Positions 1 through 8,629 of a stretch of DNA of 52,208 bases are shown piece by piece (positions within the stretch are counted from its first letter, which is position 1; each line of letters begins with the position of its first letter). The stretch is from Acinetobacter johnsonii CIP 64.6. Lineage in GTDB: Bacteria; Pseudomonadota; Gammaproteobacteria; Pseudomonadales; Moraxellaceae. The stretch spans positions 675,325 through 727,532 of the forward strand of contig NZ_KB849236.1 of the NCBI RefSeq assembly GCF_000368045.1, written 5' to 3'. A model generated the notes under the pieces. The model ran no database searches and was not told where the DNA came from. It worked only from the letters and a program-made list of their open reading frames with translations. The position numbers and the translations under genes are program-made.

Positions 1-44
1 CAGCGCCGCAAGGTGTGAGAGTTCGAGTCTCTCCGTCCCCACCA
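1..44 (+). tRNA. 3' half of a type II tRNA, probably tRNA-Leu
   Basis: Only the 3' part lies in the window. It shows a long variable arm (CGCC-GCAA-GGTG), a T arm with GTTCGAGTC and its paired stem, an acceptor strand CGTCCCC, discriminator A and an encoded CCA at 42-44. A long variable arm limits the identity to Leu or Ser (Tyr in bacteria). The acceptor strand implies a 5' end of GGGGACG, as in Acinetobacter tRNA-Leu from memory. The anticodon is outside the window, so the isoacceptor is unknown. Confidence 0.75.
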
Positions 45-53
45 TCAGTAATG

Positions 54-80
54 AAGCAAGGTATTAAGCCTTGCTTTTTT
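54..80 (+). terminator. Intrinsic terminator of the tRNA transcript
   Basis: GCAAGG (56-61) and CCTTGC (69-74) form a stem with a 7-base loop, followed directly by six T. It sits 12 bases after the tRNA CCA end, as expected for the end of that tRNA transcript. Confidence 0.85.
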
Positions 81-111
81 ATTGCCTGAAATTTAATAGA
101 TGATTCATATA

Positions 112-135
112 TAAAAAAAGCCCCTTTAAGGGGCT
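112..135 (-). terminator. Intrinsic terminator of the small gene at 174-377
   Basis: AGCCCC (119-124) pairs with GGGGCT (130-135). Read on the minus strand, the hairpin is followed by a run of seven T. It lies about 40 bases past the stop codon of the minus-strand small gene. Confidence 0.8.
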
Positions 136-173
136 AAATTTTGATTCATCACGCGAAGTAAGTATGGAGCAAT

Positions 174-377
174 TTAGGCTTTCAAATGGTCTTCGAATTC
201 TTCACCGAGCTGCATGGCCAAGTTATTGCCCGCTAGGTCGCAGGTCACCAGTCCATATTCTTTTTTAAAGCTAAAAGTAAAGCCACGGTTGTCTGCTAAG
301 GTTTTAACTGAATAACCTAATTTCTCTAGCCAAATGCGAAAGGCGATGAGGTTTTTTGCTTTCACTACTTTTTTCAC
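174..377 (-). CDS. Small hypothetical protein (67 aa)
   Basis: I do not recognise the family. The frame starts at GTG (375-377), with an AAGGA Shine-Dalgarno 8 bases upstream, and ends just before a good terminator, so it looks like a genuine single-gene unit. The product is basic at the N terminus (KKVVKAKN) and acidic at the C terminus (GEEFEDH), with one Cys, no signal peptide and no membrane segment; it is presumably cytosolic. It reads away from the long gap to its right, which should hold its promoter. No function can be assigned from the sequence. Confidence 0.7.
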   Translation of the reverse strand: MKKVVKAKNLIAFRIWLEKLGYSVKTLADNRGFTFSFKKEYGLVTCDLAGNNLAMQLGEEFEDHLKA

Positions 378-867
378 GAGGATATTCCTTTTTCACTGAT
401 AAATTATTAATAGGGATATTTCACGCTTTTTTAAAGGGGATTTTTTTATATATTTTTGTTTTTGTCTCTTTTTAAAGCAATCTAAACTAAGGCGAAAACG
501 TATAGAAAGCATAAATGAGAGTATTTCATTGTTTAAAATAATTTTATCATGATGAAAAATAAGAATATTTTGAGATGAGTCTCAATACTTTAGAATTATG
601 TGCATTCGTTGTAGAGAAATATTTTGTCGTAAATAGAAATGTAATGATTTTTTTCAAAGGCTGGGTACTTTGAGACAGTAATGCCATTCAGTCTTGCTCG
701 TGATCATTCGATTATGGCATCGTGTGGCTTGAAACTGCATTGGTTGAAATTTTGAGAGCTCAAAGGTTAAGGGTAGAAGCCCCAACTGATCGTTTTAACT
801 CAATAGAAGCATACATACATAATAGGAGACTGCGTTCGTTAGCAGTCTCTAGAAGGGGGGAAGCCAA
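378..867. other. Gene-free stretch with small dyads
   Basis: About 490 AT-rich bases without a supported gene. Visible structure: a palindrome TTGAGA-N4-TCTCAA at 570-585, a TTTATCATGATGAAAA near-palindrome just upstream of it at about 543-558, and a hairpin at 826-849 described separately. The promoter of the small minus-strand gene should lie near 378-450. No ORF here has a ribosome-binding site and plausible composition. Confidence 0.6.
826..849 (-). terminator. gloB: Possible terminator hairpin after gloB
   Basis: GAGACTGC (826-833) pairs perfectly with GCAGTCTC (842-849) around an 8-base loop, 18 bases beyond the gloB stop on the minus strand. The following minus-strand bases (CTATTATG) are only weakly T-rich, so termination strength is uncertain. 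Confidence 0.45.
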
Positions 868-1599
868 TTAAAATTGATCCTTCAGATCACGCAGTCGTTT
901 AAACTCTTCAACATTTTCTGTACGTAAAAAAGGATTGGTTTCGAGTTCGATCTCAATACGGCTAGGAAGGGTACATTGACCCAAATAGCGCATGGTTTCG
1001 ACACGGTCTAAACGCTCTTGAATAGCGATATTATCTGGTTCGACATGGTTGGCAAACTTCGCGTTAGAGAGCGTGTATTCGTGCGTACAATAGACTTTGG
1101 TTTCGGCAGGCAAAGCTGCTAAACGATTGAGCGAATGGTACATCTGCTCATGTGTACCTTCAAACACTCGCCCACAGCCCATAGCAAACAGGGTGTCACC
1201 GCAAAATAAAGTCTGGATGGATTCAATAAAGTACACAATATGGCCCAGTGTGTGGCCAGGAACTGCTAAAACGTCGACATGTAAATCATGAAATGAGAAA
1301 TAGTCATCATCCATCAATGCATGGGTGATGAATGGAATTTTAGATAATTCCTCACGTGGCCCATACACAGGAATATTGCGACTCGCAATCAGGTCGGCGA
1401 CACCGCCAATATGGTCTTTATGCCAATGAGTCAGCCAAATTTGAGCAATGCTTAAGCCATGTTCAGTGCAATAATCTTCAACTAATCCAGCCTCAGTTGG
1501 ATCAACCACCACGACTTGCTTTGATGAGCTGTGTTCCAGCAGCCAAATATAGTTTTGGAGTTGGTTTTTCACATCAATCATATGAACTTGATAAGTCAT
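868..1599 (-). CDS. gloB: Hydroxyacylglutathione hydrolase (glyoxalase II)
   Basis: Hydrolyses S-lactoylglutathione to lactate and glutathione, the second step of methylglyoxal detoxification in the cytosol. The 243-residue product has the metallo-beta-lactamase fold signature THWHKDH (residues 57-63), which binds the two metal ions. Downstream are the further ligands PGHTLGH, FCGDTLF and the CTHEYT segment, in the family order. The length fits the usual 240-260 residues. The start ATG is preceded by a purine-rich GAAGAAGAAA stretch. It stands alone, with a possible hairpin terminator beyond its stop, and is separated from ahpC by about 200 bases that should hold its promoter. The function is confident from the motifs. 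Confidence 0.93.
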   Translation of the reverse strand: MTYQVHMIDVKNQLQNYIWLLEHSSSKQVVVVDPTEAGLVEDYCTEHGLSIAQIWLTHWHKDHIGGVADLIASRNIPVYGPREELSKIPFITHALMDDDYFSFHDLHVDVLAVPGHTLGHIVYFIESIQTLFCGDTLFAMGCGRVFEGTHEQMYHSLNRLAALPAETKVYCTHEYTLSNAKFANHVEPDNIAIQERLDRVETMRYLGQCTLPSRIEIELETNPFLRTENVEEFKRLRDLKDQF

Positions 1600-1756
1600 T
1601 TTTCTTCTTCAAAGAGCTGCATATATTCACTCTACTGTAGCGGGTACACGCAATGAATTCCAGTCATGAATCATTTACAGAGCATAGAGGATAGGTGTTT
1701 ATTGTTCTGTATTTTTCTCTTTCTTGTCATATTGTACTGTTATCTTGGCCATAAAA

Positions 1757-1780
1757 AAACCACGCTAAAAAGCGTGGTTT
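1757..1780 (-). terminator. ahpC: Intrinsic terminator after ahpC (works in both directions)
   Basis: AAACCACGCT (1757-1766) and AGCGTGGTTT (1771-1780) form a perfect 10-pair stem with an AAAA loop. It has A runs on the left and T runs on the right, so it can end transcripts from either side. It lies 25 bases past the ahpC stop. Confidence 0.9.
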
Positions 1781-1804
1781 TTTATGTGTTCAATCTAATT
1801 TAGA

Positions 1805-2368
1805 TTAGATTTTACCTACTAGGTCGATTGAAGGAGCAAGAGTTGCTTCGCCTTCTTTCCATTTAGCTGGGCAAACTTCACCTGGGTGAGCGTGAACGTA
1901 TTGAGCTGCTTTAACTTTACGAAGTAATTCTTGAGCATCACGACCAATACCACCAGCGTTGATTTCAACGATTTGGATTTTACCTTCTGGATCGATTACG
2001 AAAGTACCACGGTCAGCAAGACCAGCAGCTTCGATTAGAACGTCGAAGTTTTTAGAAAGAGTCCAAGTTGGGTCGCCAATTAATGGGTATTGGATTTTAC
2101 CAATAACTTCAGAAGTGTCATGCCAAGCTTTGTGAGTGAAGTGAGTGTCAGTAGAAACACCGTAGATTTCCACGCCTAATTTTTGGAATTCAGCGTAGTT
2201 GTCAGCAAGGTCACCAAGTTCAGTTGGGCAAACGAAAGTGAAGTCAGCTGGGTAGAAGAATACTACAGACCATTTGCCTTTAAGATCTGCTTCAGTTACG
2301 TCAACAAATTGACCTTTGTGATATGCAGTAGCTGCGAATGGTTTTACTTCAGTATTAATCAAGCTCAT
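1805..2368 (-). CDS. ahpC: Alkyl hydroperoxide reductase subunit C (2-Cys peroxiredoxin)
   Basis: Reduces hydrogen peroxide and organic hydroperoxides in the cytosol, normally recycled by AhpF. The peroxidatic Cys lies in FTFVCPTE (Cys47) and the resolving Cys in GEVCPA near residue 166, both as in enteric AhpC. The frame can extend four codons further, but the third ATG (2366-2368) is chosen because GGAG sits 6 bases before it and the resulting 187 residues equal the E. coli length. No ahpF is adjacent. The gene is monocistronic, ended by a strong terminator. Its promoter lies in the 343-base gap shared with hrpA; an OxyR site would be expected there but I could not identify one. Confidence 0.95.
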   Translation of the reverse strand: MSLINTEVKPFAATAYHKGQFVDVTEADLKGKWSVVFFYPADFTFVCPTELGDLADNYAEFQKLGVEIYGVSTDTHFTHKAWHDTSEVIGKIQYPLIGDPTWTLSKNFDVLIEAAGLADRGTFVIDPEGKIQIVEINAGGIGRDAQELLRKVKAAQYVHAHPGEVCPAKWKEGEATLAPSIDLVGKI

Positions 2369-2711
2369 CATTGTCTCCATGATTGGGGTTTGTATTTAAT
2401 GTTGAATAGGGTATCGAAATTTTTGTTATTGCTGAAACAGTATTTTTACATTACAAGAATCGGAAAAACCGAATCTTACTCCAGACTATTTCAGCGAATG
2501 TGATCATTCTGTTCATTTAGCATGATAAATATGATGACCAAATGACAAAATCATCTATTCCGCAACTCGTTTACAGACATGATGTCCCTAGGCTTAAAAT
2601 TCAAGGGGATATTTGAAAAAAAGTTAAAATTAAAAAATTATGCTGTACTTTCGCTTCGCTGTATTACCACGTAAACTAAGCGATTGATGTTTTTGATGTG
2701 GGTTTTTTTCT
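2369..2711. promoter_or_regulatory. Divergent ahpC/hrpA intergenic region with inverted repeat
   Basis: No gene is supported in these 343 bases. An inverted repeat, AAGAATCGG (2455-2463) and CCGAATCTT (2469-2477), with one mismatch and an AAAAA spacer, lies about 90-110 bases before the ahpC start. It could be an operator or a small hairpin. The region must hold promoters for both divergent genes, but I see no convincing -35/-10 pair. Confidence 0.4.
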
Positions 2712-5700
2712 GTGCAGCGTCCTTTAAATATAGAGCAATTGGTGATGGTCAAAGACCGTCATCGTTTAAACCGACTCAAAAAAGGAAAAGATGCCAACGA
2801 AAAGCAATATCAAGCATTATTTGAACAGTCGCATTTAAAAGTTCTAGAGCGTATTGAACGCATTCCGAATATTAAACTGAATCAAGACCTGCCTGTTACG
2901 CAGTATGCAGATAAGTTAATTGATGCCATTCAAGAGCACCAAGTGATTATCGTTGCAGGGGAGACGGGTTCGGGTAAAACCACACAGCTACCGCAAATTG
3001 CGATGTTGGCGGGTCGTGGTTTAACCGGTCTGATTGGTCACACACAGCCACGTCGTTTGGCTGCACGTAGTGTGTCCCAGCGTATTGCGGAAGAAGTTGG
3101 TGAGAAGCTTGGCGAGTCCATTTCTTTTAAAGTTCGTTTTAATGAACAAGGGTCGCAGGATTCCATTGTCCGTTTAATGACAGATGGTATTTTGCTGGCA
3201 GAGTTGGCCAATGACCGTTATCTCAATAAATACGACACCATTATTATCGATGAAGCGCATGAGCGTTCGCTTAATATCGACTTTATCATGGGGTATCTCA
3301 AACAACTTTTGCCTCGCCGTAAAGATTTAAAAGTCATCATCACTTCGGCAACTTTAGATGTAAACCGTTTTAGTCAGTACTTTAATAATGCACCTATTTT
3401 TGAAGTAGAAGGTCGTAGCTTTCCAGTCGAACTACGTTATCGCCCTGTATCTGAGATGAGCATTGTCGGTAGTGATGATGATGAGTTTGATGACTTTGAA
3501 GAAAATCTACCTCGTGCTGTCGTGCAAGCTGTAGAGGAATGTTTTCGGGATGCACAAGAAAAAGGCCATCCTGAATATGCCGATACTTTAATTTTTGCCA
3601 GTACCGAACAAGAGATTCGTGAATTACAAGAAACTTTGCAAAAGCATGGGCCGCGACATACAGAAATTTTGCCTTTATATGCGCGTTTGGCCTTGGCTGA
3701 ACAACAAAAAATCTTTAATCCATCAGGTGGTGGGCGACGCATTATTATCGCCACCAACGTTGCAGAAACAGCGTTGACTGTACCCAATATTCGTTATGTG
3801 ATTGACAGTGGTTTTGCGCGTATTTCTCGCTATAACTATCGTTCACGCGTACAGCGTTTACCGATTGAAGCAGTTTCTCAGGCCGCAGCAAATCAGCGTA
3901 AAGGTCGTTGTGGTCGTATTGCCCCAGGTGTATGTATTCGTTTGTATTCTGAGGAAGACTTTCAAAGCCGCCCTGAGTTTACCGAACCCGAAATTAAGCG
4001 AACGAACTTGGCATCAGTTATTTTACAGATGCAAAGTTTAGGGCTGGGTGCTTTAGAAGATTTTGATTTTATTGAGCCACCAGATCATCGTTTAGTCAAC
4101 GATGGTCGTAAGTTGTTGGTTGAACTTGGGGCTATGACGGAGAAAAGTAAAGCCCCTCTTTTGCTAAGAGGGGTTGGGGGAGATTTAACAGAATCGAGTC
4201 AGGTTAAAGAAGAAAAATCAAATACAAATCCTCCTAAATCCTCCTTTAATAAAGAAGGACTTCAAAGCAGTGGATTAACCAAAATTGGTCAACAAATGGC
4301 CAAAATGCCAATTGACCCACGTTTGGCCCGTATGATTTTGGGTGGGGCACATTTTGGAGTGTTGAATGAAGTATTGGTGATTGTTGCCGCCTTGGCCGTA
4401 CAAGACCCACGTGAACGCCCTGCGGATAAACAAATGCAGGCAGATCAAAAACATGCATTGTTCCGTGAAGCCGATTCTGACTTTTTATTTTATATCAAAC
4501 TTTGGGAAGCACTGGTTGCCAACCGGGATATGAGTGAAAACAAACGTCGTACTTTTGCGCGTAATCACTTTTTAAGCTGGTTGCGTTTACGTGAGTGGAA
4601 GAAAACTCATGAGCAATTGGTTGATTTGGCAAAAGGCTTAAAGTTGTCTTTTAATGAGAAAAAAGCCAGTTATGAAAATTTACACCGTGCACTTTTAACA
4701 GGTTTGTTGTCTTTTATTGCCAATAAAACCGATGAACGCAATGTGTTTATGGCTGTGCGTCAGCAAAAGGCCCGCATTTTTCCAGCATCTACCTTACATA
4801 AGACCAATACGCCTTGGGTCATGGCTTTTGAGATGGTAGAAACCTCACAGGTCTACATTCGTACACTAGCAAAAATTGAACCTGAGTGGATTTTGCTTGC
4901 AGCAGGTGATTTGCTGAAGCACCACTATTTTGAGCCGCACTGGTCGAAAAAAGCAGGTGTGGTTAATGCCTATGACCAAATTTCATTGTTTGGCCTAATT
5001 ATTGAGCCAAAACGTCAGATCAATTATGAAAAAGTCGATCATGTTGCGGCACATGAAATTTTCCTTCGAGATGCACTGACGACAGGACATTTAGGCATTA
5101 CGCCACCATTTTTAAAACACAACCTGCTTAAACTTGAAGAAGTAGAGCGGGTCGAAGATAAGCTACGCCGCCGTGATTTGGTGGTGGATGAAGAGACTAT
5201 TTACCAGTTTTATGCGGCTAAAGTTCCTGAAGAGGTCGCAAGCCGTCGTAGTTTTGAAGACTGGCGCGCTACGGTTGAACCGCAAAACCCACGTTATTTA
5301 TTTATCGATGATGATGCGCTGTGGATGAACGACCGTCCAACCACACAACAATTTCCCGATTTTTTACGCAATGGCGAACTGCGCCTAGCAGCCAGTTACC
5401 GTTTTGATCCAAGCCATGACGAAGATGGTGCAACAGTGAAAATTCCGTTGCAAGCCTTGCCTCAGGTGGATGAAAACTTGTGGTCGTGGGGCATTCCCGG
5501 CTGGCGTCAGGATTTAATGGAAGCCTTACTCAAAGCACTGCCTAAAGATAAACGTCGTCACTTGGTGCCTATCCCTGATACGGCTGCAAAGCTAATGGCG
5601 AAAGTAGATGCGATGCATTTGCAGCAGCATATTTTTAGTTTTTTAGCTTTCCAGTTACGTGGCGAACAAATCACTGAAAAAGACTTTAGCTTTGAGCGGG

Positions 5701-6683
5701 TTGAACAATATTTGTTGCCGCTGATTAAAGTGATAGATGACAAAGGCCGTGTAATTGAACAAGGTCGTGATTTGTCTGAGTTAAAAGCGCGTTGTCGAAC
5801 AGAAACTCATAGTCCAGTCAAACAGCTTAAAGGTGAGTTCCAAATTTTCCCTGAAAATTTTGTGTTTGAAGCATCACAAAAAGTGACGGGTGTGGTGGTG
5901 AAGCAGTATCAAGCTTTAGTCCCGACCAAGGCCTTTGCTGCACTGGAACAAAAGGATGAGTCCGGTGTGGTGATTCAGACCTTTAATGATCAAGCTGAGG
6001 CGATTAAACGGCACCGCGAGGGTGTACTTCGTTTGGTGCATATACAACTGGGGGATTTGGTCCGTCAGTTGAAAAAGCAAATTTCCAAACCGTTGGCATT
6101 GGCGTATTCACCTTTGGGCGATAAGGCGCAGCTGGAGCAAATGTTAGTTTATGCCACACTGCAAATGTCGATCAATGAACTGCCTGTCAACGCACAAGAG
6201 TTTGAAAACTTGGTTGCAAATGTCAAAAAAACTTTTCTGACCCATGGGCAAAAAGCACTGGCAGATGTGACAGAGATCTATATTCAATGGCAGGATATAC
6301 GTCGAAAACTGTTGGTCTTAGATGATGCAGTGTTTGGGAAAAATATTGATGATGTTGAAGATCAGCTAGATTTGATGTGCTTATCAAATTTTGTTTATGT
6401 GAAATCTTCCGACATTTGGCTTGAATTTCCTCGATATTTGAAAGCATTGGTCTTGCGTTTGGAGCGCCTGCCCAATAACCTACAGAGGGATAATTCTGCC
6501 ATTGATCAAGTTGACTCGTGGATGGAAAAATTATTTAAGTTTAAAAATGACACTCGCCTTAAAGAATTGTATTTCATGGTTGAGGAGTTTCGGATTTCTT
6601 TATTCTCTCAACCGATGAAGACAAAGATGCCCATTTCTCCGACTCGCTTGCAAAAAGTATGGGAAAAACTTGGAATCAGTTAA
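2712..6683 (+). CDS. hrpA: ATP-dependent RNA helicase HrpA (DEAH box)
   Basis: A 1323-residue DEAH-box helicase of the HrpA family, which in E. coli acts in mRNA processing and on stalled ribosomes. Motifs in order: Walker A GETGSGKT (83-90), TQPRR motif Ia, DEAH (180-183), SAT (TSATLD), then the TNVAETALT and QRKGRCGR helicase motifs, the winged-helix/HA2 region and the long HrpA-specific C-terminal domain. The start is GTG with no clear Shine-Dalgarno; an in-frame TGA 15 bases upstream rules out a longer protein. Oddity: residues about 480-517 come from a palindromic repeat inserted in frame (see 4150-4262), which makes the protein slightly longer than the roughly 1300 residues of E. coli HrpA. 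The next gene starts 30 bases downstream. Confidence 0.95.
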   Translation: MQRPLNIEQLVMVKDRHRLNRLKKGKDANEKQYQALFEQSHLKVLERIERIPNIKLNQDLPVTQYADKLIDAIQEHQVIIVAGETGSGKTTQLPQIAMLAGRGLTGLIGHTQPRRLAARSVSQRIAEEVGEKLGESISFKVRFNEQGSQDSIVRLMTDGILLAELANDRYLNKYDTIIIDEAHERSLNIDFIMGYLKQLLPRRKDLKVIITSATLDVNRFSQYFNNAPIFEVEGRSFPVELRYRPVSEMSIVGSDDDEFDDFEENLPRAVVQAVEECFRDAQEKGHPEYADTLIFASTEQEIRELQETLQKHGPRHTEILPLYARLALAEQQKIFNPSGGGRRIIIATNVAETALTVPNIRYVIDSGFARISRYNYRSRVQRLPIEAVSQAAANQRKGRCGRIAPGVCIRLYSEEDFQSRPEFTEPEIKRTNLASVILQMQSLGLGALEDFDFIEPPDHRLVNDGRKLLVELGAMTEKSKAPLLLRGVGGDLTESSQVKEEKSNTNPPKSSFNKEGLQSSGLTKIGQQMAKMPIDPRLARMILGGAHFGVLNEVLVIVAALAVQDPRERPADKQMQADQKHALFREADSDFLFYIKLWEALVANRDMSENKRRTFARNHFLSWLRLREWKKTHEQLVDLAKGLKLSFNEKKASYENLHRALLTGLLSFIANKTDERNVFMAVRQQKARIFPASTLHKTNTPWVMAFEMVETSQVYIRTLAKIEPEWILLAAGDLLKHHYFEPHWSKKAGVVNAYDQISLFGLIIEPKRQINYEKVDHVAAHEIFLRDALTTGHLGITPPFLKHNLLKLEEVERVEDKLRRRDLVVDEETIYQFYAAKVPEEVASRRSFEDWRATVEPQNPRYLFIDDDALWMNDRPTTQQFPDFLRNGELRLAASYRFDPSHDEDGATVKIPLQALPQVDENLWSWGIPGWRQDLMEALLKALPKDKRRHLVPIPDTAAKLMAKVDAMHLQQHIFSFLAFQLRGEQITEKDFSFERVEQYLLPLIKVIDDKGRVIEQGRDLSELKARCRTETHSPVKQLKGEFQIFPENFVFEASQKVTGVVVKQYQALVPTKAFAALEQKDESGVVIQTFNDQAEAIKRHREGVLRLVHIQLGDLVRQLKKQISKPLALAYSPLGDKAQLEQMLVYATLQMSINELPVNAQEFENLVANVKKTFLTHGQKALADVTEIYIQWQDIRRKLLVLDDAVFGKNIDDVEDQLDLMCLSNFVYVKSSDIWLEFPRYLKALVLRLERLPNNLQRDNSAIDQVDSWMEKLFKFKNDTRLKELYFMVEEFRISLFSQPMKTKMPISPTRLQKVWEKLGIS
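4150..4262. repeat. Palindromic repeat element inserted in frame in hrpA
   Basis: Two 37-base arms in inverted orientation (4150-4186 and 4226-4262) match at about 24 of 37 positions and flank a 39-base AT-rich centre. Each arm is itself a hairpin. The left has CCCCTCTT/AAGAGGGG around TTGCT; the right has TCCTCCTTT/AAAGAAGGA with one mismatch. Such AAATCCTCCTAAATCC-type arms resemble dispersed palindromes seen between genes in Acinetobacter genomes (from memory). Here the element lies inside the reading frame and is translated as a Pro/Lys/Ser/Gly-rich loop. Exact borders and any target duplication are unclear; AAAG occurs at both outer edges. Confidence 0.8.
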
Positions 6684-6713
6684 GATATAGGTAATTTAAA
6701 GAAGGAGTTTTAC

Positions 6714-7826
6714 ATGGGCATCCGCATTACAGGTACGGGTCTTTATCATCCTGAAGACATCATTACCAATGAAGAGTTAGTTGAAAGTTTAAATGCTTAT
6801 GTGGAACAGTATAACCTAGACAATGCTGACAAAATTGCTTCGGGCGAGTTGGAAGCCCGTCGTGGGTCAAGCGCAGAGTTTATTGAAAAAGCATCTGGTG
6901 TAAAACGTCGTTATGTGGTTGAGAAAACAGGGATCTTAGATCCGAAGCGTTTACGTCCATTGTTACATGAGCGTTCAAATGATGAACTCTCGATTCAAGC
7001 CGAATGGGGCGTGATCGCTGCAAAACAAGCGATGGAAAATGCAGGCGTAACTGCAGAAGATATCGATGTGGTAATTTTATCGTGCTCTAATTTACAGCGT
7101 GCTTATCCTGCTGTTGCAATTGAAATCCAAACAGCATTGGGTATTCAAGGCTATGCCTACGACATGAACGTAGCATGTTCGGCCGCAACCTTTGGCATTA
7201 AACAAGCGTATGATGCGATTAAAGCGGGCGGACGCCGTGTATTATTGGTGAATGTAGAAATCACCTCTGGTCATACCGACTACCGTTCACGTGATTGCCA
7301 CTTTATCTTTGGTGATGTTGCAACGGCTTCAATCATTGAAGAAACCGACAGCAAAACTGGTTTTGAAATTGAAGACATTAACTTATTCACACAGTTTTCA
7401 AATAACATCCGCAATAACTTTGGTTTCCTAAACTTAAGTGAAGTCGATGCAGACATTGAAAATAATCGTTTTGCTCAAGACGGTCGTAAAGTGTTCAAAG
7501 AAGTTTGTCCACTGGTTGCCAAAATGATTACAGCGCAACTTGAGAAAAATAACATTGCACCGACTGATGTGAAGCGTTTTTGGTTACACCAAGCCAATGC
7601 CAGCATGAATGAGTTGATTCTGAAACTGGTCGTAGGCAAAGAAAATGCTCAGCCTGATTTAGTGCCGATCATTTTAGATGAATTTGCAAATACCTCTTCA
7701 GCAGGTGTCATCATTGCGTTGCATCGCACAGCAGACCAAGTCAATGACGGTGAATACGGTGTCTTGTGTTCATTCGGCGCAGGTTACTCTGTTGGTGCTG
7801 TGCTTGTGAAAAAACACGTCGCATAA
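6714..7826 (+). CDS. 3-oxoacyl-ACP synthase III-like enzyme (KASIII/FabH family)
   Basis: A thiolase-fold condensing enzyme that would join an acyl-CoA to malonyl-ACP. The KASIII catalytic triad is visible: Cys155 in NVACSAATF, His292 in WLHQAN and Asn326 in FANTSS. At 370 residues it is about 50 longer than housekeeping FabH; the excess includes an N-terminal insertion (residues about 28-60, rich in Asp/Glu/Ala) ahead of the SGVKRRYV element. It may therefore be a secondary KASIII with different acyl specificity rather than the essential FabH. AAGGAG precedes the ATG at good distance. It is followed after 6 bases by an acyltransferase gene, with which it is very likely cotranscribed. Confidence 0.85.
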   Translation: MGIRITGTGLYHPEDIITNEELVESLNAYVEQYNLDNADKIASGELEARRGSSAEFIEKASGVKRRYVVEKTGILDPKRLRPLLHERSNDELSIQAEWGVIAAKQAMENAGVTAEDIDVVILSCSNLQRAYPAVAIEIQTALGIQGYAYDMNVACSAATFGIKQAYDAIKAGGRRVLLVNVEITSGHTDYRSRDCHFIFGDVATASIIEETDSKTGFEIEDINLFTQFSNNIRNNFGFLNLSEVDADIENNRFAQDGRKVFKEVCPLVAKMITAQLEKNNIAPTDVKRFWLHQANASMNELILKLVVGKENAQPDLVPIILDEFANTSSAGVIIALHRTADQVNDGEYGVLCSFGAGYSVGAVLVKKHVA

Positions 7827-7832
7827 GCCCGT

Positions 7833-8606
7833 ATGTTGCAGGTTGAGCATGATGCAAAATGGATTAAACGCCTGAGTGCTTTATCCAAAGTTTATTTCAC
7901 ACCGACATTTATTGGTGCTGAACAGTTAGATGCATCACAACCTGCAATGTATGTAGGAAATCATTCTATGTATGGTGTGCTTGATTCACCTATGTTGATT
8001 GATTATCTCTACAATGAGCATCAGGTGGCTGTGGTCAGTATTGCTGATCATAGCCATTTTTATTTGCCACTGTGGCGCAGTGTGGTGAAAAAATTTGGTG
8101 CGGTCGATGGCGTCCCAGCCTATGTGCGTGAAGCCATGCAACAAGGCTATTCTATTTTGGTTTTTCCTGGTGGCGGACGCGAAGTTCTAAAACGTGAGGG
8201 CGAACAGTATCACCTGATTTGGAAACAGCGCTACGGCTTTTTAAAGCTCGCTCAAGAATTTGGCTATGACATCGTGCCGTTTGCCGCGTTAGGCGGAGAT
8301 GAAGTCTTTGATATTGGTTTTGATGCAAATAAAGTGGTTCAGCACCAATATTTTCAAAAGTTGCTACAAGTGCCACAGTTGAGTCGCTTGCTGCGTAAAG
8401 GGGAGGTGATCCCATCTTTGCCGAAACATTTGATTCCGAAACGCTTGCCTTTTTATTTTAAGTTTATGCCCAGACAACGTTTGATGCATATTGAAAACCT
8501 AGAACAGTTACAGCAGTTCCGAGACCTGATTGCAGCAGAAATTTATACTGGGCTTGCAGACTTAAGAGTATTGCGTCAACAGCAGCATGGTGACCGATTT
8601 GATTGA
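7833..8606 (+). CDS. Lysophospholipid/acylglycerol acyltransferase family protein
   Basis: A 257-residue member of the PlsC-like acyltransferase superfamily. It has the NHS motif in GNHSMYGVLD (near residue 47) and the FPGGGREVLKREGE block near residue 110, which is the spacing of the MGAT/DAGAT-like branch rather than the classical HX4D of PlsC. It would transfer an acyl chain to a glycerolipid or similar acceptor at the inner membrane. It lies 6 bases after the KASIII-like gene, so a joint role in making or placing unusual acyl chains is likely but inferred. No obvious Shine-Dalgarno; translation may depend on coupling. Its 3' end faces the convergent gene at 8630. Confidence 0.8.
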   Translation: MLQVEHDAKWIKRLSALSKVYFTPTFIGAEQLDASQPAMYVGNHSMYGVLDSPMLIDYLYNEHQVAVVSIADHSHFYLPLWRSVVKKFGAVDGVPAYVREAMQQGYSILVFPGGGREVLKREGEQYHLIWKQRYGFLKLAQEFGYDIVPFAALGGDEVFDIGFDANKVVQHQYFQKLLQVPQLSRLLRKGEVIPSLPKHLIPKRLPFYFKFMPRQRLMHIENLEQLQQFRDLIAAEIYTGLADLRVLRQQQHGDRFD

Positions 8607-8629
8607 GCATTTACAGGCGTAAAATCTGC

